A stretch of 64,000 bases of DNA, taken from the NCBI RefSeq assembly GCF_009647655.1, contig NZ_WJFD01000001.1, positions 3,462,488 to 3,526,487 of the forward strand. Reading direction: 5' to 3'. Shown one piece after another: positions 18,515-26,767 of this stretch (the first letter of the stretch is position 1; every line of letters begins with the position of its first letter). Below the pieces are notes generated by a model. That model saw nothing but the letters and a program-made list of their open reading frames with translations, had not been told where the DNA came from and ran no database searches. The DNA is from Chitinophaga sp. SYP-B3965. GTDB lineage: Bacteria > Bacteroidota > Bacteroidia > Chitinophagales > Chitinophagaceae. The position numbers and the translations under genes are program-made.

Positions 18515-19471
18515 TCAGGCCTTTATCACATTCTGAGGTTTGCCTTCCAAGAAGGCCTGTACATTCTCCACCGTTTTATCCATCAGGCGTTTACGGGCTT
18601 CGAATGTTGCCCATGCAATATGCGGCGTGATCATGCAATTCCGGGCAAGGAACAAGGGATGATCTGCAGCCGGAGGCTCTATGGAAAGTACATCCAGCCC
18701 TGCCCCGGCAATTATGCCATTATTCAACGCAGTAGCCAGGTCCGGTTCATTGATAAGTGGTCCTCTGCTGGTATTGATCAGCAAAGCGGAAGGTTTCATT
18801 GTGGCCAGTAAACCGGCATTTACAAAACCTTTGTTTTCTGCGTTCAACGGGCAGTGAAGCGATACAATATCCGCTTCCCGGAAACAGGTGGCCTCGTCTT
18901 TAAAAGTAACACCTGCCATTTTATCCCTTTCCGGATGTTTATGACTAACGATCACTTCCATACCGAACGCCAGCGCTATTGTTGCCACCGTCCTTCCTAT
19001 CTGGCCAAAACCAATAATAGCGATGGTTTTACCCTGCAGTTCCGTCAGGGGCATTTTCCAGTAACTGAAATCTTTACTTTGCGCCCATTCCCCTTTCCGT
19101 ACGCTTTCTGCGTGAACGCCTACGCCCTGGCAGAGTTCAAGTATAAGGGAAAAAGTGAGCTGGGCAACAGAAGCAGAGCCATATGCCGGTACATTGGCTA
19201 CAACGATACCTTGTGCATGGGCCGCTTTTACATCCACCACATTATACCCGGTGGCCATTACACCAATATACCGCAAAGCGCTTAAGCGCTTTATCGTATC
19301 TCCGTCTACAATAGCTTTGTTAGTTAAGATAATGTCCGCCTGGCTTGCCCGTTCAGCTACCTGTTCCGGGAGCGACCTGTCATAGATCTTCAAATTACCA
19401 AGGGCCTGAAGTGGTTCCCAGCTTAAGTCTCCGGGATTAAGTGCATAGCCGTCCAATACAACAATATTCAT
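18515..19471 (-). CDS. D-2-hydroxyacid dehydrogenase (NAD-dependent)
   Basis: 318 residues from the ATG at 19471. The open frame extends 27 codons further upstream, but that part is a hydrophobic run with no family counterpart, whereas MNIVVLDGYALNPGDLSW is the usual start. The Rossmann fingerprint IIGFGQIGRTVA is near residue 150. The catalytic set is visible: Arg in NTSRGPLINE, Glu in LDVLSIEPP and His in TPHIAWATFEAR. The family includes glycerate, hydroxypyruvate and D-lactate dehydrogenases; the sequence most resembles the glycerate dehydrogenase (HprA-like) group. It acts in the cytosol. It is convergent with the yebC-like gene and monocistronic. Confidence 0.85.
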   Translation of the reverse strand: MNIVVLDGYALNPGDLSWEPLQALGNLKIYDRSLPEQVAERASQADIILTNKAIVDGDTIKRLSALRYIGVMATGYNVVDVKAAHAQGIVVANVPAYGSASVAQLTFSLILELCQGVGVHAESVRKGEWAQSKDFSYWKMPLTELQGKTIAIIGFGQIGRTVATIALAFGMEVIVSHKHPERDKMAGVTFKDEATCFREADIVSLHCPLNAENKGFVNAGLLATMKPSALLINTSRGPLINEPDLATALNNGIIAGAGLDVLSIEPPAADHPLFLARNCMITPHIAWATFEARKRLMDKTVENVQAFLEGKPQNVIKA

Positions 19472-19620
19472 GTGATAAATGTACGGGATAATCAGCAAAC
19501 AGGCAGGCGCCGCCATTGCTATATGTAAAAGGCTCAACCAAAACCAGTGCAAAAGCCCTTCATATAACGCTGGCAGCGCCGTAGGTCAACAAAACAATGC
19601 TATTTGCAGAGAAAAATCGT

Positions 19621-19872
19621 TTAAGGCATATTGATCTTCGTGAAAATATTATTGACCTTATCGATAATAAAATTGCCATAGACGGAACGATAAGTACCGT
19701 AACATAGTTTACCATTAAGTTGGAGATTGTGCTCTTTGCCAAGTGGGTGCATGCCTTCAATCAGCCGGATAAACCGCATTCTTTGCAGTTGGCCGCCGCA
19801 TTTACATCTGCTTTCGGAGATTTTTTTGTGTGATTGCACAATGTTGCTACACCTGATACATCTTGCTTCCAT
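19621..19872 (-). CDS. Small putative zinc-ribbon protein
   Basis: An 83-residue frame. The N-terminus has CIRC (residues 5-8) and CKCGG (residues 23-27), which together could form a four-cysteine zinc ribbon; the rest is a short mixed alpha-beta segment of no known family. The start is the first ATG after a large inverted repeat (19898-19943) that could be its operator. The frame is isolated between the D-2-hydroxyacid dehydrogenase gene and a 737-base gap. A second, overlapping minus-strand frame of 66 codons at 19560-19760 has no recognisable feature and is not listed. Whether it is expressed is uncertain. Confidence 0.45.
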   Translation of the reverse strand: MEARCIRCSNIVQSHKKISESRCKCGGQLQRMRFIRLIEGMHPLGKEHNLQLNGKLCYGTYRSVYGNFIIDKVNNIFTKINMP

Positions 19873-19897
19873 AAAACGTAGGTTTGAACGCTTTTAA

Positions 19898-19943
19898 ATT
19901 AGACAATACAATTTTGATGCACTATTGTACTCAATTGTCTAAT
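19898..19943. promoter_or_regulatory. Nested inverted repeat, candidate operator
   Basis: Perfect 10-bp arms ATTAGACAAT (19898-19907) and ATTGTCTAAT (19934-19943) enclose a second pair TACAAT (19907-19912) / ATTGTA (19924-19929). It stands 25 bases upstream of the putative zinc-ribbon gene. Confidence 0.4.
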
Positions 19944-20136
19944 GGATACATATATCAAGCGGCTTTAGCCTGAACTAACAAACAGTAATGACAGTAAAAG
20001 CTAAATGGAGTTCTGCTGGTTTAGGCAGGAGTGCAATGAATGGTTGATTTAGCTACACCCCAAAATACAAAATAATTGTACTTTTTAAAATAGAATATAA
20101 AAATTAGGGCAAGGATAAGTTTCAAACTTTAAAAAG

Positions 20137-20291
20137 AACCTGGTCAGTTTTTTCTGACATTGTCAGCAATCAAAGGATGATGGTTAAACTATTTATTTAA
20201 AAACCTGGCCAGGCCTACTGAACTAGTCAGTAATCAATCGCGTTAGCAAAAGCTTTTGCGATAGACTTGATTATTCATGGATGATGGTTAA
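20137..20291. repeat. Decayed tandem duplication with a palindromic insert
   Basis: Three blocks occur twice in the same order: AACCTGG (20137, 20202), GTCAG-C/T-AATCAA (20162, 20226) and GGATGATGGTTAA (20175, 20279). The second unit holds an extra 41 or so bases that include the 14-bp palindrome GCAAAAGCTTTTGC (20246-20259). The first unit includes the small palindrome CTGACA-T-TGTCAG (20154-20166). The rest of the gap 19944-20609 holds no convincing reading frame. Confidence 0.45.
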
Positions 20292-20472
20292 TACTATTCA
20301 ATAGTCTGCACTAATGAAGTTACGAATATCAAAGGAAAAAGAACTCATAGTTTGGTCAAAACTGAAGAGGCCGCCCCATAGAGAACGGCCCCTGTTTCAG
20401 CCTATTTGAACCGTCTAAGCAATTTTCTTCTGTTCTGATGTATCTGTGATACGCTTCAAATATAGATATTTC

Positions 20473-20502
20473 CATTATCCAACTTTAGTTGTATGGATAA
20501 TG
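20473..20502. other. Hairpin in the 19.9-20.6 kb gap
   Basis: Perfect 8-bp arms CATTATCC / GGATAATG enclose a loop that can itself pair (AAC / GTT). No T run follows on either strand, so it is not a simple terminator. Confidence 0.35.
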
Positions 20503-20609
20503 AACAGGGAATGAATAAAAAGCGGAAATGAACAGGTAAACAATTGTAAGACAGAAGAATACGATTTACAATGAATGACGCTGTCTTAAGTTGTGCAGCT
20601 GGGCACCAG

Positions 20610-20762
20610 CTACTGCAGGATGGCGGGATCGCAATTTATGACCAGAAAATAGCTGGCCAAAGGGGTTAATTGCCAGTCTTCATTCATCTGGCCTTCATGA
20701 CAACAATAGGTTCTTCTAAAATTCAGGGCTATGGGAATATGCAATGCCGCACATGCCCTCAT
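20610..20762 (-). CDS. Possible small open frame downstream of the dnaJ-like gene
   Basis: A 50-codon frame from an ATG at 20762 to a TAG. The frame is open 24 further codons upstream, overlapping the end of the dnaJ-like gene, but without a normal start. The product is Cys- and Leu-rich, ending in WQLTPLASYFLVINCDPAIL. It does not resemble CbpM, the usual modulator next to cbpA. The GC content and third-position pattern resemble its neighbours more than the AT-rich gap beyond it, so it may be a real or decayed gene. Confidence 0.25.
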   Translation of the reverse strand: MRACAALHIPIALNFRRTYCCHEGQMNEDWQLTPLASYFLVINCDPAILQ

Positions 20763-20805
20763 GGCCCGGGCCAAAGCTTCTGCTGCCTGGCCCGGTTGTT
20801 GGATT

Positions 20806-21738
20806 TTATGGTTTCTTCCTCAGCTCTGCCAATTGAGAGAACAGCTTCCGCTCTTCTTCTGTCAACTGAGCAGGCACCGTGATCTTCACCTTCACATACA
20901 GGTCTCCCGGCATTTCTTTGCTGCCTTCCAACACCGGCAATCCTTTCCCCTTCAACCGGAACAACCGGCCACTATCTGTACCGGCTGGTATACTTAGCTG
21001 CAAAGGACTTCCAGGTACAGCCACCTGCACTTTCCCGCCCAAAACAGCTGTGTACAGATCAACAGGCACTTCCATGTACACATCTTTTCCTTTTAATTCA
21101 AATTGAGCGTCCGGAGCAATACTCACTTCTATCAACAGGTCTCCGGCTTCTCCCCCACTCCTGCCTGGCTGGCCTTTTCCCTTTAATCTTAACACCTGGC
21201 CGGAATAAGTACCTGGTTTTATTTTGAGATTGAGTTTTTGTCCGTTTACTTCTATCTGGCGGGTAGCACCTGTATATACGTCCTGCAAATTCACCTGCAT
21301 AGTGGCTTGCAGATCACCGCCCCGCCGGTTCCGGCCACGCCCCTGTTGCGCACGGCTGCTAAAACCGCCGCCGAAAAGATGCTCAAAGAAATCTGAGAAC
21401 TGGTTCCCATCCCCAAACATGTTGTCATCATACTGCTGTTGCCGGCCGGCTCCCTGCCCCGAGCGCCATTTGCTCCAGTCAAAATCTCCTCCGTTACTTC
21501 CGGCCTGCTCATAATATTTCCAGTTCTCTCCAAATTCATCATACTTCTTACGCTTTTCTTCATCCCCTAAAACCTCGTATGCTTCATTCAGTTCTTTGAA
21601 TTTTTCTTCCGCCAGTTTATCATCAGGATTCTTATCCGGATGATATTTCACAGCCAGCTTGCGGTAAGCCTTTTTAATGTCTGCCGCACTCGCTTTTTTA
21701 TCTACGCCCAATACCTTATAATAATCTTTGTATTCCAT
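20806..21738 (-). CDS. DnaJ C-terminal domain protein (CbpA-like co-chaperone)
   Basis: 310 residues. The J domain (about 1-70) carries the HPD tripeptide in [10 protein letters not shown], which stimulates DnaK ATPase. A Gly-rich, Gln/Phe-rich linker (about 75-145) contains [21 protein letters not shown]. Two client-binding C-terminal beta domains follow ([19 protein letters not shown] near residue 180, [19 protein letters not shown] near residue 260). No CxxCxGxG zinc fingers are present, so it is a CbpA/DjlA-type class B protein and not DnaJ itself. It is downstream of the 2-oxoacid dehydrogenase gene by 81 bases, with a hairpin between. Confidence 0.9.
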   Translation of the reverse strand: MEYKDYYKVLGVDKKASAADIKKAYRKLAVKYHPDKNPDDKLAEEKFKELNEAYEVLGDEEKRKKYDEFGENWKYYEQAGSNGGDFDWSKWRSGQGAGRQQQYDDNMFGDGNQFSDFFEHLFGGGFSSRAQQGRGRNRRGGDLQATMQVNLQDVYTGATRQIEVNGQKLNLKIKPGTYSGQVLRLKGKGQPGRSGGEAGDLLIEVSIAPDAQFELKGKDVYMEVPVDLYTAVLGGKVQVAVPGSPLQLSIPAGTDSGRLFRLKGKGLPVLEGSKEMPGDLYVKVKITVPAQLTEEERKLFSQLAELRKKP

Positions 21739-21752
21739 ATCTCTTATAATCT

Positions 21753-21786
21753 AAAACAGCACACCCCCTGCAATGATACAGGGGGC
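21753..21786 (-). terminator. Hairpin after the 2-oxoacid dehydrogenase gene
   Basis: A 7-bp GC-rich stem (CCCCCTG / CAGGGGG) with an 8-base loop lies 33 bases past the E1 stop. On the minus strand a short TGTTTT follows a few bases later. Likely terminator or attenuator before the dnaJ-like gene. Confidence 0.5.
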
Positions 21787-21819
21787 GCGTTATTTATTTG
21801 TACAATAAATTAAATCCAG

Positions 21820-24219
21820 CTACTCTCTGATCATGTCCAGCACTACTTTCACCACATCTTCCACATTGGGCTTGGAGAAATAATCCCCGTCAGTTCCATA
21901 TGCAGGACGATGTGATTGTGCCGCCAGTGTACGCGGAGCCACATCCAGGTAACGATACCCACCCTGCTTTTCCATCACATGCTGGAACATATAGGCAGTT
22001 CCTCCACCCGGTACATCTTCATCCACAAACAGGATCCTGTTCGTTTTCTTCAATGAATCCAGGATGGAATGATTAATATCGAAAGGCAGTAAGGTCTGCA
22101 CATCTATTAACTCACAGGAAATACCCTGCTGGTCAAGGATCAGCATAGCTTCCTCTATAATACGCAAAGTGGAACCATAAGAAACGATGGTGATATCTGA
22201 TCCCTTATGCAGCACTTCCGGAATACCCAATGGCACTGTAAACTGCCCAAGATTCTCCGGCAGCCGCTCTTTCAGGCGGTAGCCATTCAGTGATTCGATC
22301 ACTATTGCAGGCTCATGTGCTTTCAGCAGTGTATTATACATACCGGCAGCCTGCACCATGTTCCTTGGAACACAGATATGCATTCCACGCAGGGAATTAA
22401 TGATCATGCCCATTGGCGAACCGGAGTGCCAGATACCTTCCAGGCGGTGACCACGTGTACGTACGATGATAGGACAAAACTGCGTACCCTTTGTTCTGTA
22501 CTGCAGGGAAGCCACATCATCACTCAGTGGTTGCAGGCCGTATAACATATAATCCAGGTACTGGATCTCTGCTATCGGGCGCAGCCCGCGCAAAGCCATA
22601 CCAATGCCCTGCCCCATGATGGTAAGTTCACGGATACCGGTATCGGATATACGCTGTTTGCCATGCTTTTGTTGCAAGCCTGCAAATCCCTGGTTCACAT
22701 CGCCGATCTTACCTACATCTTCCCCGAAAGCAAATACCAGCGGGTGATGAGAGAAGAGCTGATCAAAATATTTATTCAATACTTCATACCCATTCAGTAC
22801 CTGTGCATCTTCAGCATATTCAGCTGGAACTTCTGGTACTTGCAGTGCAGAGTTAGCACCGGTAGCATGAAGGAAAGTATTATAGTTCTCTTTTTCCTGC
22901 AGGAGAAGGTTATCGTAATACAACTGCATTTCATCCAAAGCACCGGAGAAATTACGCGGGTGTTTGAAGATAATACCTGCAGCGCTTTTCAATATATCCC
23001 TGCGTTGCGGTTCCCGGTTAGCGGCAATTTCCTGCATCAGCTGGGAAACGTATGTTACATCTCCGCGGCCTTCATCCAGGATAGCCTGGCAATGCTCCAG
23101 GAACAGTTGTACCTGGTCTTTGATGGGTGCAATATATTTATCCCATGCGTTTTTACGGCCTTCCTGTGCAATGGTCTTCGCTTCCGCCTCGATCTGTTGC
23201 AGTGTGGCATCATCCGCCAAAGCATTTTCCAGGAGCCATTGGCGCATTTTCCTGTTGCAGTCAAAATCCTTTTCCCAGGCCAGGCGCTCTCTGCTCTTAT
23301 AACGTTCATGAGAGCCGGAAGTAGAGTGCCCTTGCGGCTGTGTGATCTCTTCCACGTGGAAAAGAACAGGTACGTGTGTTTCGCGGGCTTTGCGGATCCC
23401 TTCTTCAAAGGTCTCGCACAGGCTGGCGTAATCCCATCCCTTTACATTATATATCTCAAACCCGTTTGAGTTCTCTGTTTTTCTGAATCCTTCCAGTGCT
23501 GCACTGATAGAGCCTTTGGTAGTTTGGTATTTCCTTGGAACAGAAATCCCATAACCATCATCCCATACAAAAACAACTAAAGGCACCTGTAAAACACCTG
23601 CTGCATTCATGGTTTCCCAGAAATGCCCTTCGCTGGTGGAAGCATCTCCGATAGTGGCAAAACAAACCTCATTGCCGTTGTGGGAAAGGTGTTCATATTG
23701 CTGTAACTCCGGTACTTCCCGGAACAGTTTGGATGCATATGCAAGCCCCAGCGCCCTTGGCATCTGTGAAGCAGTGGGCGCCATATCAGCAGCACTATTC
23801 TTCATAGCCGTGAGGTTCAGCCAGTTACCTTCCATATCTATATTAGAAGTGGAAAAATGAGAGTTCATCTGCCGGCCGGCAGAGAAAGGATCATGGTTGA
23901 TATCAGGATCAGCATAAAGCTGCGAGAAGAACTGCTCCACGGTAGCAATTCCGCTGGCAAACGCAAAGGTCTGGTCACGGTAGTACCCTGAACGGAAATC
24001 ACCCGGCTTAAAGTATTTAGCCATAGCGATCTGCGCAATTTCTTTACCATCGCCAAAAATGCCAAACTTGGCCTTGCCGGTCAATACTTCCCGGCGGCCC
24101 AGCAAGCTAACTTCCCTACTGATACAGGCTAGCCTGAAATCACTTAATACCTCCTTACGGAACTGTTCAAATGATAACTGGCTCTGCATATTCATAGCTA
24201 ATTCGTTGTTTTCGATCAT
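21820..24219 (-). CDS. Thiamine-dependent 2-oxoacid dehydrogenase E1, fused alpha and beta
   Basis: 799 residues. The N-terminal half is an E1 alpha domain with the thiamine diphosphate motif GDASTSEGHFWETMNAAGVLQVP near residue 195 and an HSTSGSHERYKSRERL loop near residue 310. The C-terminal half is an E1 beta domain (VFAFGEDVGKIGDVNQGFAGLQ near residue 500, then the transketolase C-terminal domain). Such fusions decarboxylate pyruvate or branched-chain 2-oxoacids and pass the acyl group to lipoyl E2. E2 and E3 are not adjacent. The substrate is probably a branched-chain oxoacid, but this is uncertain. The ATG at 24219 is chosen over an in-frame TTG at 24240 because the TTG lies inside the exact -7 box. 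Confidence 0.85.
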   Translation of the reverse strand: MIENNELAMNMQSQLSFEQFRKEVLSDFRLACISREVSLLGRREVLTGKAKFGIFGDGKEIAQIAMAKYFKPGDFRSGYYRDQTFAFASGIATVEQFFSQLYADPDINHDPFSAGRQMNSHFSTSNIDMEGNWLNLTAMKNSAADMAPTASQMPRALGLAYASKLFREVPELQQYEHLSHNGNEVCFATIGDASTSEGHFWETMNAAGVLQVPLVVFVWDDGYGISVPRKYQTTKGSISAALEGFRKTENSNGFEIYNVKGWDYASLCETFEEGIRKARETHVPVLFHVEEITQPQGHSTSGSHERYKSRERLAWEKDFDCNRKMRQWLLENALADDATLQQIEAEAKTIAQEGRKNAWDKYIAPIKDQVQLFLEHCQAILDEGRGDVTYVSQLMQEIAANREPQRRDILKSAAGIIFKHPRNFSGALDEMQLYYDNLLLQEKENYNTFLHATGANSALQVPEVPAEYAEDAQVLNGYEVLNKYFDQLFSHHPLVFAFGEDVGKIGDVNQGFAGLQQKHGKQRISDTGIRELTIMGQGIGMALRGLRPIAEIQYLDYMLYGLQPLSDDVASLQYRTKGTQFCPIIVRTRGHRLEGIWHSGSPMGMIINSLRGMHICVPRNMVQAAGMYNTLLKAHEPAIVIESLNGYRLKERLPENLGQFTVPLGIPEVLHKGSDITIVSYGSTLRIIEEAMLILDQQGISCELIDVQTLLPFDINHSILDSLKKTNRILFVDEDVPGGGTAYMFQHVMEKQGGYRYLDVAPRTLAAQSHRPAYGTDGDYFSKPNVEDVVKVVLDMIRE

Positions 24220-24237
24220 GCTTACCTGGTTAAAGCA

Positions 24238-24245
24238 CAAATGTA
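24238..24245 (-). promoter_or_regulatory. -7 box of the E1 gene
   Basis: TACATTTG on the minus strand matches TAnnTTTG exactly, about 19 bases before the chosen ATG. It decides the start, since the upstream TTG falls within it. Confidence 0.5.
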
Positions 24246-24347
24246 GTGGAAATTGATGAATGGGTAAATGCCCGGTTGAATTCCTGTAATATTTAAATTT
24301 TTAAGAAATTTTTAATATCTTGATATCTGCGGTTCAATTTTTGGCCG

Positions 24348-24355
24348 TAAATTTG
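24348..24355 (+). promoter_or_regulatory. -7 box of the DUF1573 gene
   Basis: TAAATTTG is an exact match to TAnnTTTG, 62 bases before the ATG. No good -33 element at the usual spacing. Confidence 0.4.
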
Positions 24356-24417
24356 TTAAGGAAACTGGTAGGAACTATTATGTTTTAACCGATCGATAAA
24401 AACCAAATTTATACAAG

Positions 24418-24822
24418 ATGAAAAAAGTTATCTTATCCCTATTTGCAAGTTTGCTGTTAACCACCGCAGTGTGGGCTCAGGCACAGAATGGATCTGGCGC
24501 AACCAATGCGGTTGATGCTAAAGTGAAATTCAAAAAAGACAATGTTGATTTTGGTGTAACTAAATTCAACAAACCCGTAACGATCACTTTCGAATTTACA
24601 AATATCTCCAAAGAACCTGTATTGATCGAAAAGGCTACTGCCAGTTGCGGTTGTACTGTTCCTAACTGGACAGTAGAACCAATCCTTCCTGGTAAAGCCG
24701 GTAAGATCACTGCAACGTACAGCGCCAATCAGGTAGGTAAACCACAAAAAACAATTTATCTCAAACTGAAAGGAGTTGAACAGGAGAAAGAATTGATCCT
24801 TACCGGTACGGTAGAGAATTAA
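24418..24822 (+). CDS. DUF1573 domain protein, secreted
   Basis: 134 residues. A signal peptide (1-21, ending WAQ) precedes a single immunoglobulin-like DUF1573 domain. The family signature ASCGCTVPNWTVEPILPGKAGKI is present near residue 75, with VTITFEFTNISKEPVLIEKA before it. DUF1573 proteins are abundant in Bacteroidota envelopes and have no assigned activity; the paired cysteines in SCGC may form a disulfide. Single gene with its own promoter box and terminator. Confidence 0.85.
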   Translation: MKKVILSLFASLLLTTAVWAQAQNGSGATNAVDAKVKFKKDNVDFGVTKFNKPVTITFEFTNISKEPVLIEKATASCGCTVPNWTVEPILPGKAGKITATYSANQVGKPQKTIYLKLKGVEQEKELILTGTVEN

Positions 24823-24843
24823 TCATACAAATCTTTCGCATAT

Positions 24844-24874
24844 AAAGCCTCCGTTCATCACGGGGGCTTTTTTT
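24844..24874 (+). terminator. Terminator of the DUF1573 gene
   Basis: A 10-bp stem with one G-T pair (AAAGCCTCCG / CGGGGGCTTT, loop of 7) is followed by a T run. The T run doubles as the -33 region of the next promoter. Confidence 0.85.
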
Positions 24875-24899
24875 GTTATACTCCATTACAATACCTTTG
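24871..24899 (+). promoter_or_regulatory. Aminotransferase promoter overlapping the preceding terminator
   Basis: TTTTG, 16 bases, then the exact -7 box TACCTTTG. The spacing is slightly short. The -33 element is formed by the last T of the upstream terminator. Confidence 0.5.
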
Positions 24900-24920
24900 C
24901 AACGCTAAATAATACACCAA

Positions 24921-26114
24921 ATGCCTAATATCAGTCAGCGTGGCCAGACCATGCCACCCTCTCCCATTCGCAAGCTGGTTCCCTTTGCAGAAGCCGCTAA
25001 GAAAAAAGGGGTTACCGTTTACCATCTCAACATTGGCCAACCGGATATTGAAACGCCTCAGCCAGTGCTGGATGCGGTAAGACATTCTACTTTTAAGATA
25101 CTGGACTACAGCCATAGCGCGGGTAACGAAAGCTACCGCCGCAAGCTGATCAGTTATTATAAGAAATTTGACATCACCGTAGACCATACGGAGATCATTG
25201 TAACCACTGGTGGTTCAGAAGCTATCCTGTTTGGTTTTATGGCCTGCCTGGATCCGGGAGACGAAGTAATTGTACCGGAACCTTTTTATGCCAACTATAA
25301 TGGGTTTGCCACAGAAGCGAACATCGCCATCGTTCCGGTGACCTCCTCTATTGATACCGGTTTTGCTTTGCCTCCGATCGCTGATTTCGAAAAAAAGATC
25401 ACGCCAAAAACAAAGGCTATCCTTATCTGTAACCCAAACAACCCTACCGGTTATTTATATAGCCGTGCAGAGATGGAAGTATTAAAACAGATCTGCCTTA
25501 AACATAATCTCTTCCTTTTCTCCGATGAGGCTTACAGGGAATTCTGTTACGACGGGGAAAACATCTCTGCACTGAATCTTACAGGGTTGGATAATCATGT
25601 AGTGGTGTTTGATACTATATCCAAACGATACAGTGCCTGTGGTGCACGTATTGGGGCAGTAGTTACCCATAACAGAACGATCCTGGATTCCGTGATGAAG
25701 TTTGCACAAGCCCGCCTTAGCCCACCCAGTTTCGCTCAAATTGCCGCAGAAGCTGCAGTAGACCTTCCTGACAACTATTTCGACGGGATCAAGGCTGAAT
25801 ATCAAAGCCGCCGCGATGTGCTCGTATCCTTGCTGAATAAGATCCCTGGCGTATTCTGCCCTAATCCGGGCGGAGCATTCTATGCTATGGCGCGTTTGCC
25901 TATTGATGATGCAGATAAGTTCTGCCAGTGGCTGCTGGAGTCCTTTTCATATGAAGAGCAAACAGTTATGCTGTCTCCGGCTACCGGTTTTTATGCTACA
26001 CCGGGGCTTGGAAAGCAGGAAGTACGCTTAGCTTATGTAATAAATCAGGAATCTATCACAAAAGCGATGAAAACGCTGGAAAAAGCACTGGAAATTTATC
26101 CCGGGAGGATTTGA
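24921..26114 (+). CDS. PLP-dependent aminotransferase, aspartate-type
   Basis: 397 residues of a class I/II fold-type I aminotransferase. The PLP-binding lysine sits in DTISKRYSACGARIGAVV near residue 240. Other marks are NIGQPDIETP near residue 36, ILICNPNNPTGYLYSR near residue 170, FSDEAYREFCY near residue 195 with the aspartate that pairs the pyridine nitrogen, and the substrate carboxylate arginine in EVRLAYVI near residue 375. It transfers amino groups between aspartate, or another amino acid, and 2-oxoglutarate in the cytosol. The Cys-rich SACGARIG variant is uncommon but keeps the lysine and arginine. Monocistronic. Confidence 0.85.
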   Translation: MPNISQRGQTMPPSPIRKLVPFAEAAKKKGVTVYHLNIGQPDIETPQPVLDAVRHSTFKILDYSHSAGNESYRRKLISYYKKFDITVDHTEIIVTTGGSEAILFGFMACLDPGDEVIVPEPFYANYNGFATEANIAIVPVTSSIDTGFALPPIADFEKKITPKTKAILICNPNNPTGYLYSRAEMEVLKQICLKHNLFLFSDEAYREFCYDGENISALNLTGLDNHVVVFDTISKRYSACGARIGAVVTHNRTILDSVMKFAQARLSPPSFAQIAAEAAVDLPDNYFDGIKAEYQSRRDVLVSLLNKIPGVFCPNPGGAFYAMARLPIDDADKFCQWLLESFSYEEQTVMLSPATGFYATPGLGKQEVRLAYVINQESITKAMKTLEKALEIYPGRI

Positions 26115-26300
26115 ATCTTGCCAGCAACCGGTTAAAAACCCAGAAGTTCATGTTAAAAAAACATTATTCTTCTGAAACATGACAAAAATCATGTTTCCAA
26201 AAAGGGAGGCTGGAATGCCTATAAATACTGGATATTTACATTACAATAAATTCTATATATGCTTTTTCAGTAAAAACAACCGATTTTTTCAACATTGTTG

Positions 26301-26331
26301 TTTTGAAATATGATTTTATTGCCTACTTTTA
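26301..26331 (+). promoter_or_regulatory. Candidate promoter in the 26.1-26.9 kb gap
   Basis: TTTTG, 18 bases, then TACTTTTA (one mismatch to the -7 box). It follows an inverted repeat AAAACAAC (26273-26280) / GTTGTTTT (26297-26304), whose second arm supplies the -33 element. No clear gene follows; only a 42-codon basic frame (26385-26513). Confidence 0.35.
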
Positions 26332-26434
26332 CTGTGTAATCAGGACGCAAAGGATGAGAAGTTGAATAGCTAAAAATTAAATGTATGGTACACAAAATTC
26401 TAAACCTACTTAGCAAAAATTTAACTTGTATAAT

Positions 26435-26465
26435 TTTGACAAATGGGAAAATGGCGCGACCTTTG
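26435..26465 (+). promoter_or_regulatory. Second candidate promoter in the 26.1-26.9 kb gap
   Basis: TTTG, 19 bases, then GACCTTTG (one mismatch to TAnnTTTG). A start near 26471 would give a transcript of about 128 bases ending at the strong terminator at 26568-26598. Confidence 0.4.
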
Positions 26466-26537
26466 CATTATCAACACTATGTAAAAAAACGGCGACAAAC
26501 TAAAACGTTTTAGCTAATCAACATATTTTTGTATCAG

Positions 26538-26598
26538 TTTTTCATAACGTGGAATTTATAAAGGCAAACGGCTCTGTTCACAGAGCCGTATTTTTTTT
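26538..26598 (+). ncRNA. Candidate small RNA, copy A
   Basis: The block TTTTCATAACGTGGAATTT (26539-26557) is followed, with an A/T-rich stretch and GCAAA, by a terminator hairpin. It is repeated exactly in copy B. An exact -7 box TATTTTTG (26524-26531) lies 7 bases upstream, so the RNA could be only about 60 bases long. A longer form from the promoter at 26435 is also possible. The two copies share the leading block but not the stem sequence, while both keep a perfect stem. This points to a conserved RNA design and not a simple duplication. The family is not recognised. Confidence 0.5.
26568..26598 (+). terminator. Terminator of small RNA copy A
   Basis: A 9-bp perfect stem (ACGGCTCTG / CAGAGCCGT), loop TTCA, followed by eight T. 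Confidence 0.85.
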
Positions 26599-26767
26599 CC
26601 CCTAATATCAAGAATTATCTTTTTCCAACCGATTGCAATTTAAAATCCTCGATTTCAAGGAAATTTCCGTCATAATAGCAGGGTGTTCATTCCAATTTTT
26701 TCATATTATTGTCATGTAATGAAAAGACAAGGTGGGTATTGTGCTTAACCGCATAGTACCTTTCGCT

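Noticed and set aside
19560..19760. A 66-codon minus-strand frame overlapping the zinc-ribbon frame
   Set aside because: It has no recognisable features, and its partner frame has a better start context and paired cysteines.
19873..20609. Search for a tRNA or rRNA gene in the long gap
   Set aside because: No cloverleaf with a T-loop GTTCRA core or CCA-type acceptor could be formed; only duplications and palindromes are present.
20631..20805. A cbpM gene after the cbpA-like gene
   Set aside because: The short frame lacks the MerR-like fold residues of CbpM and is half its length.
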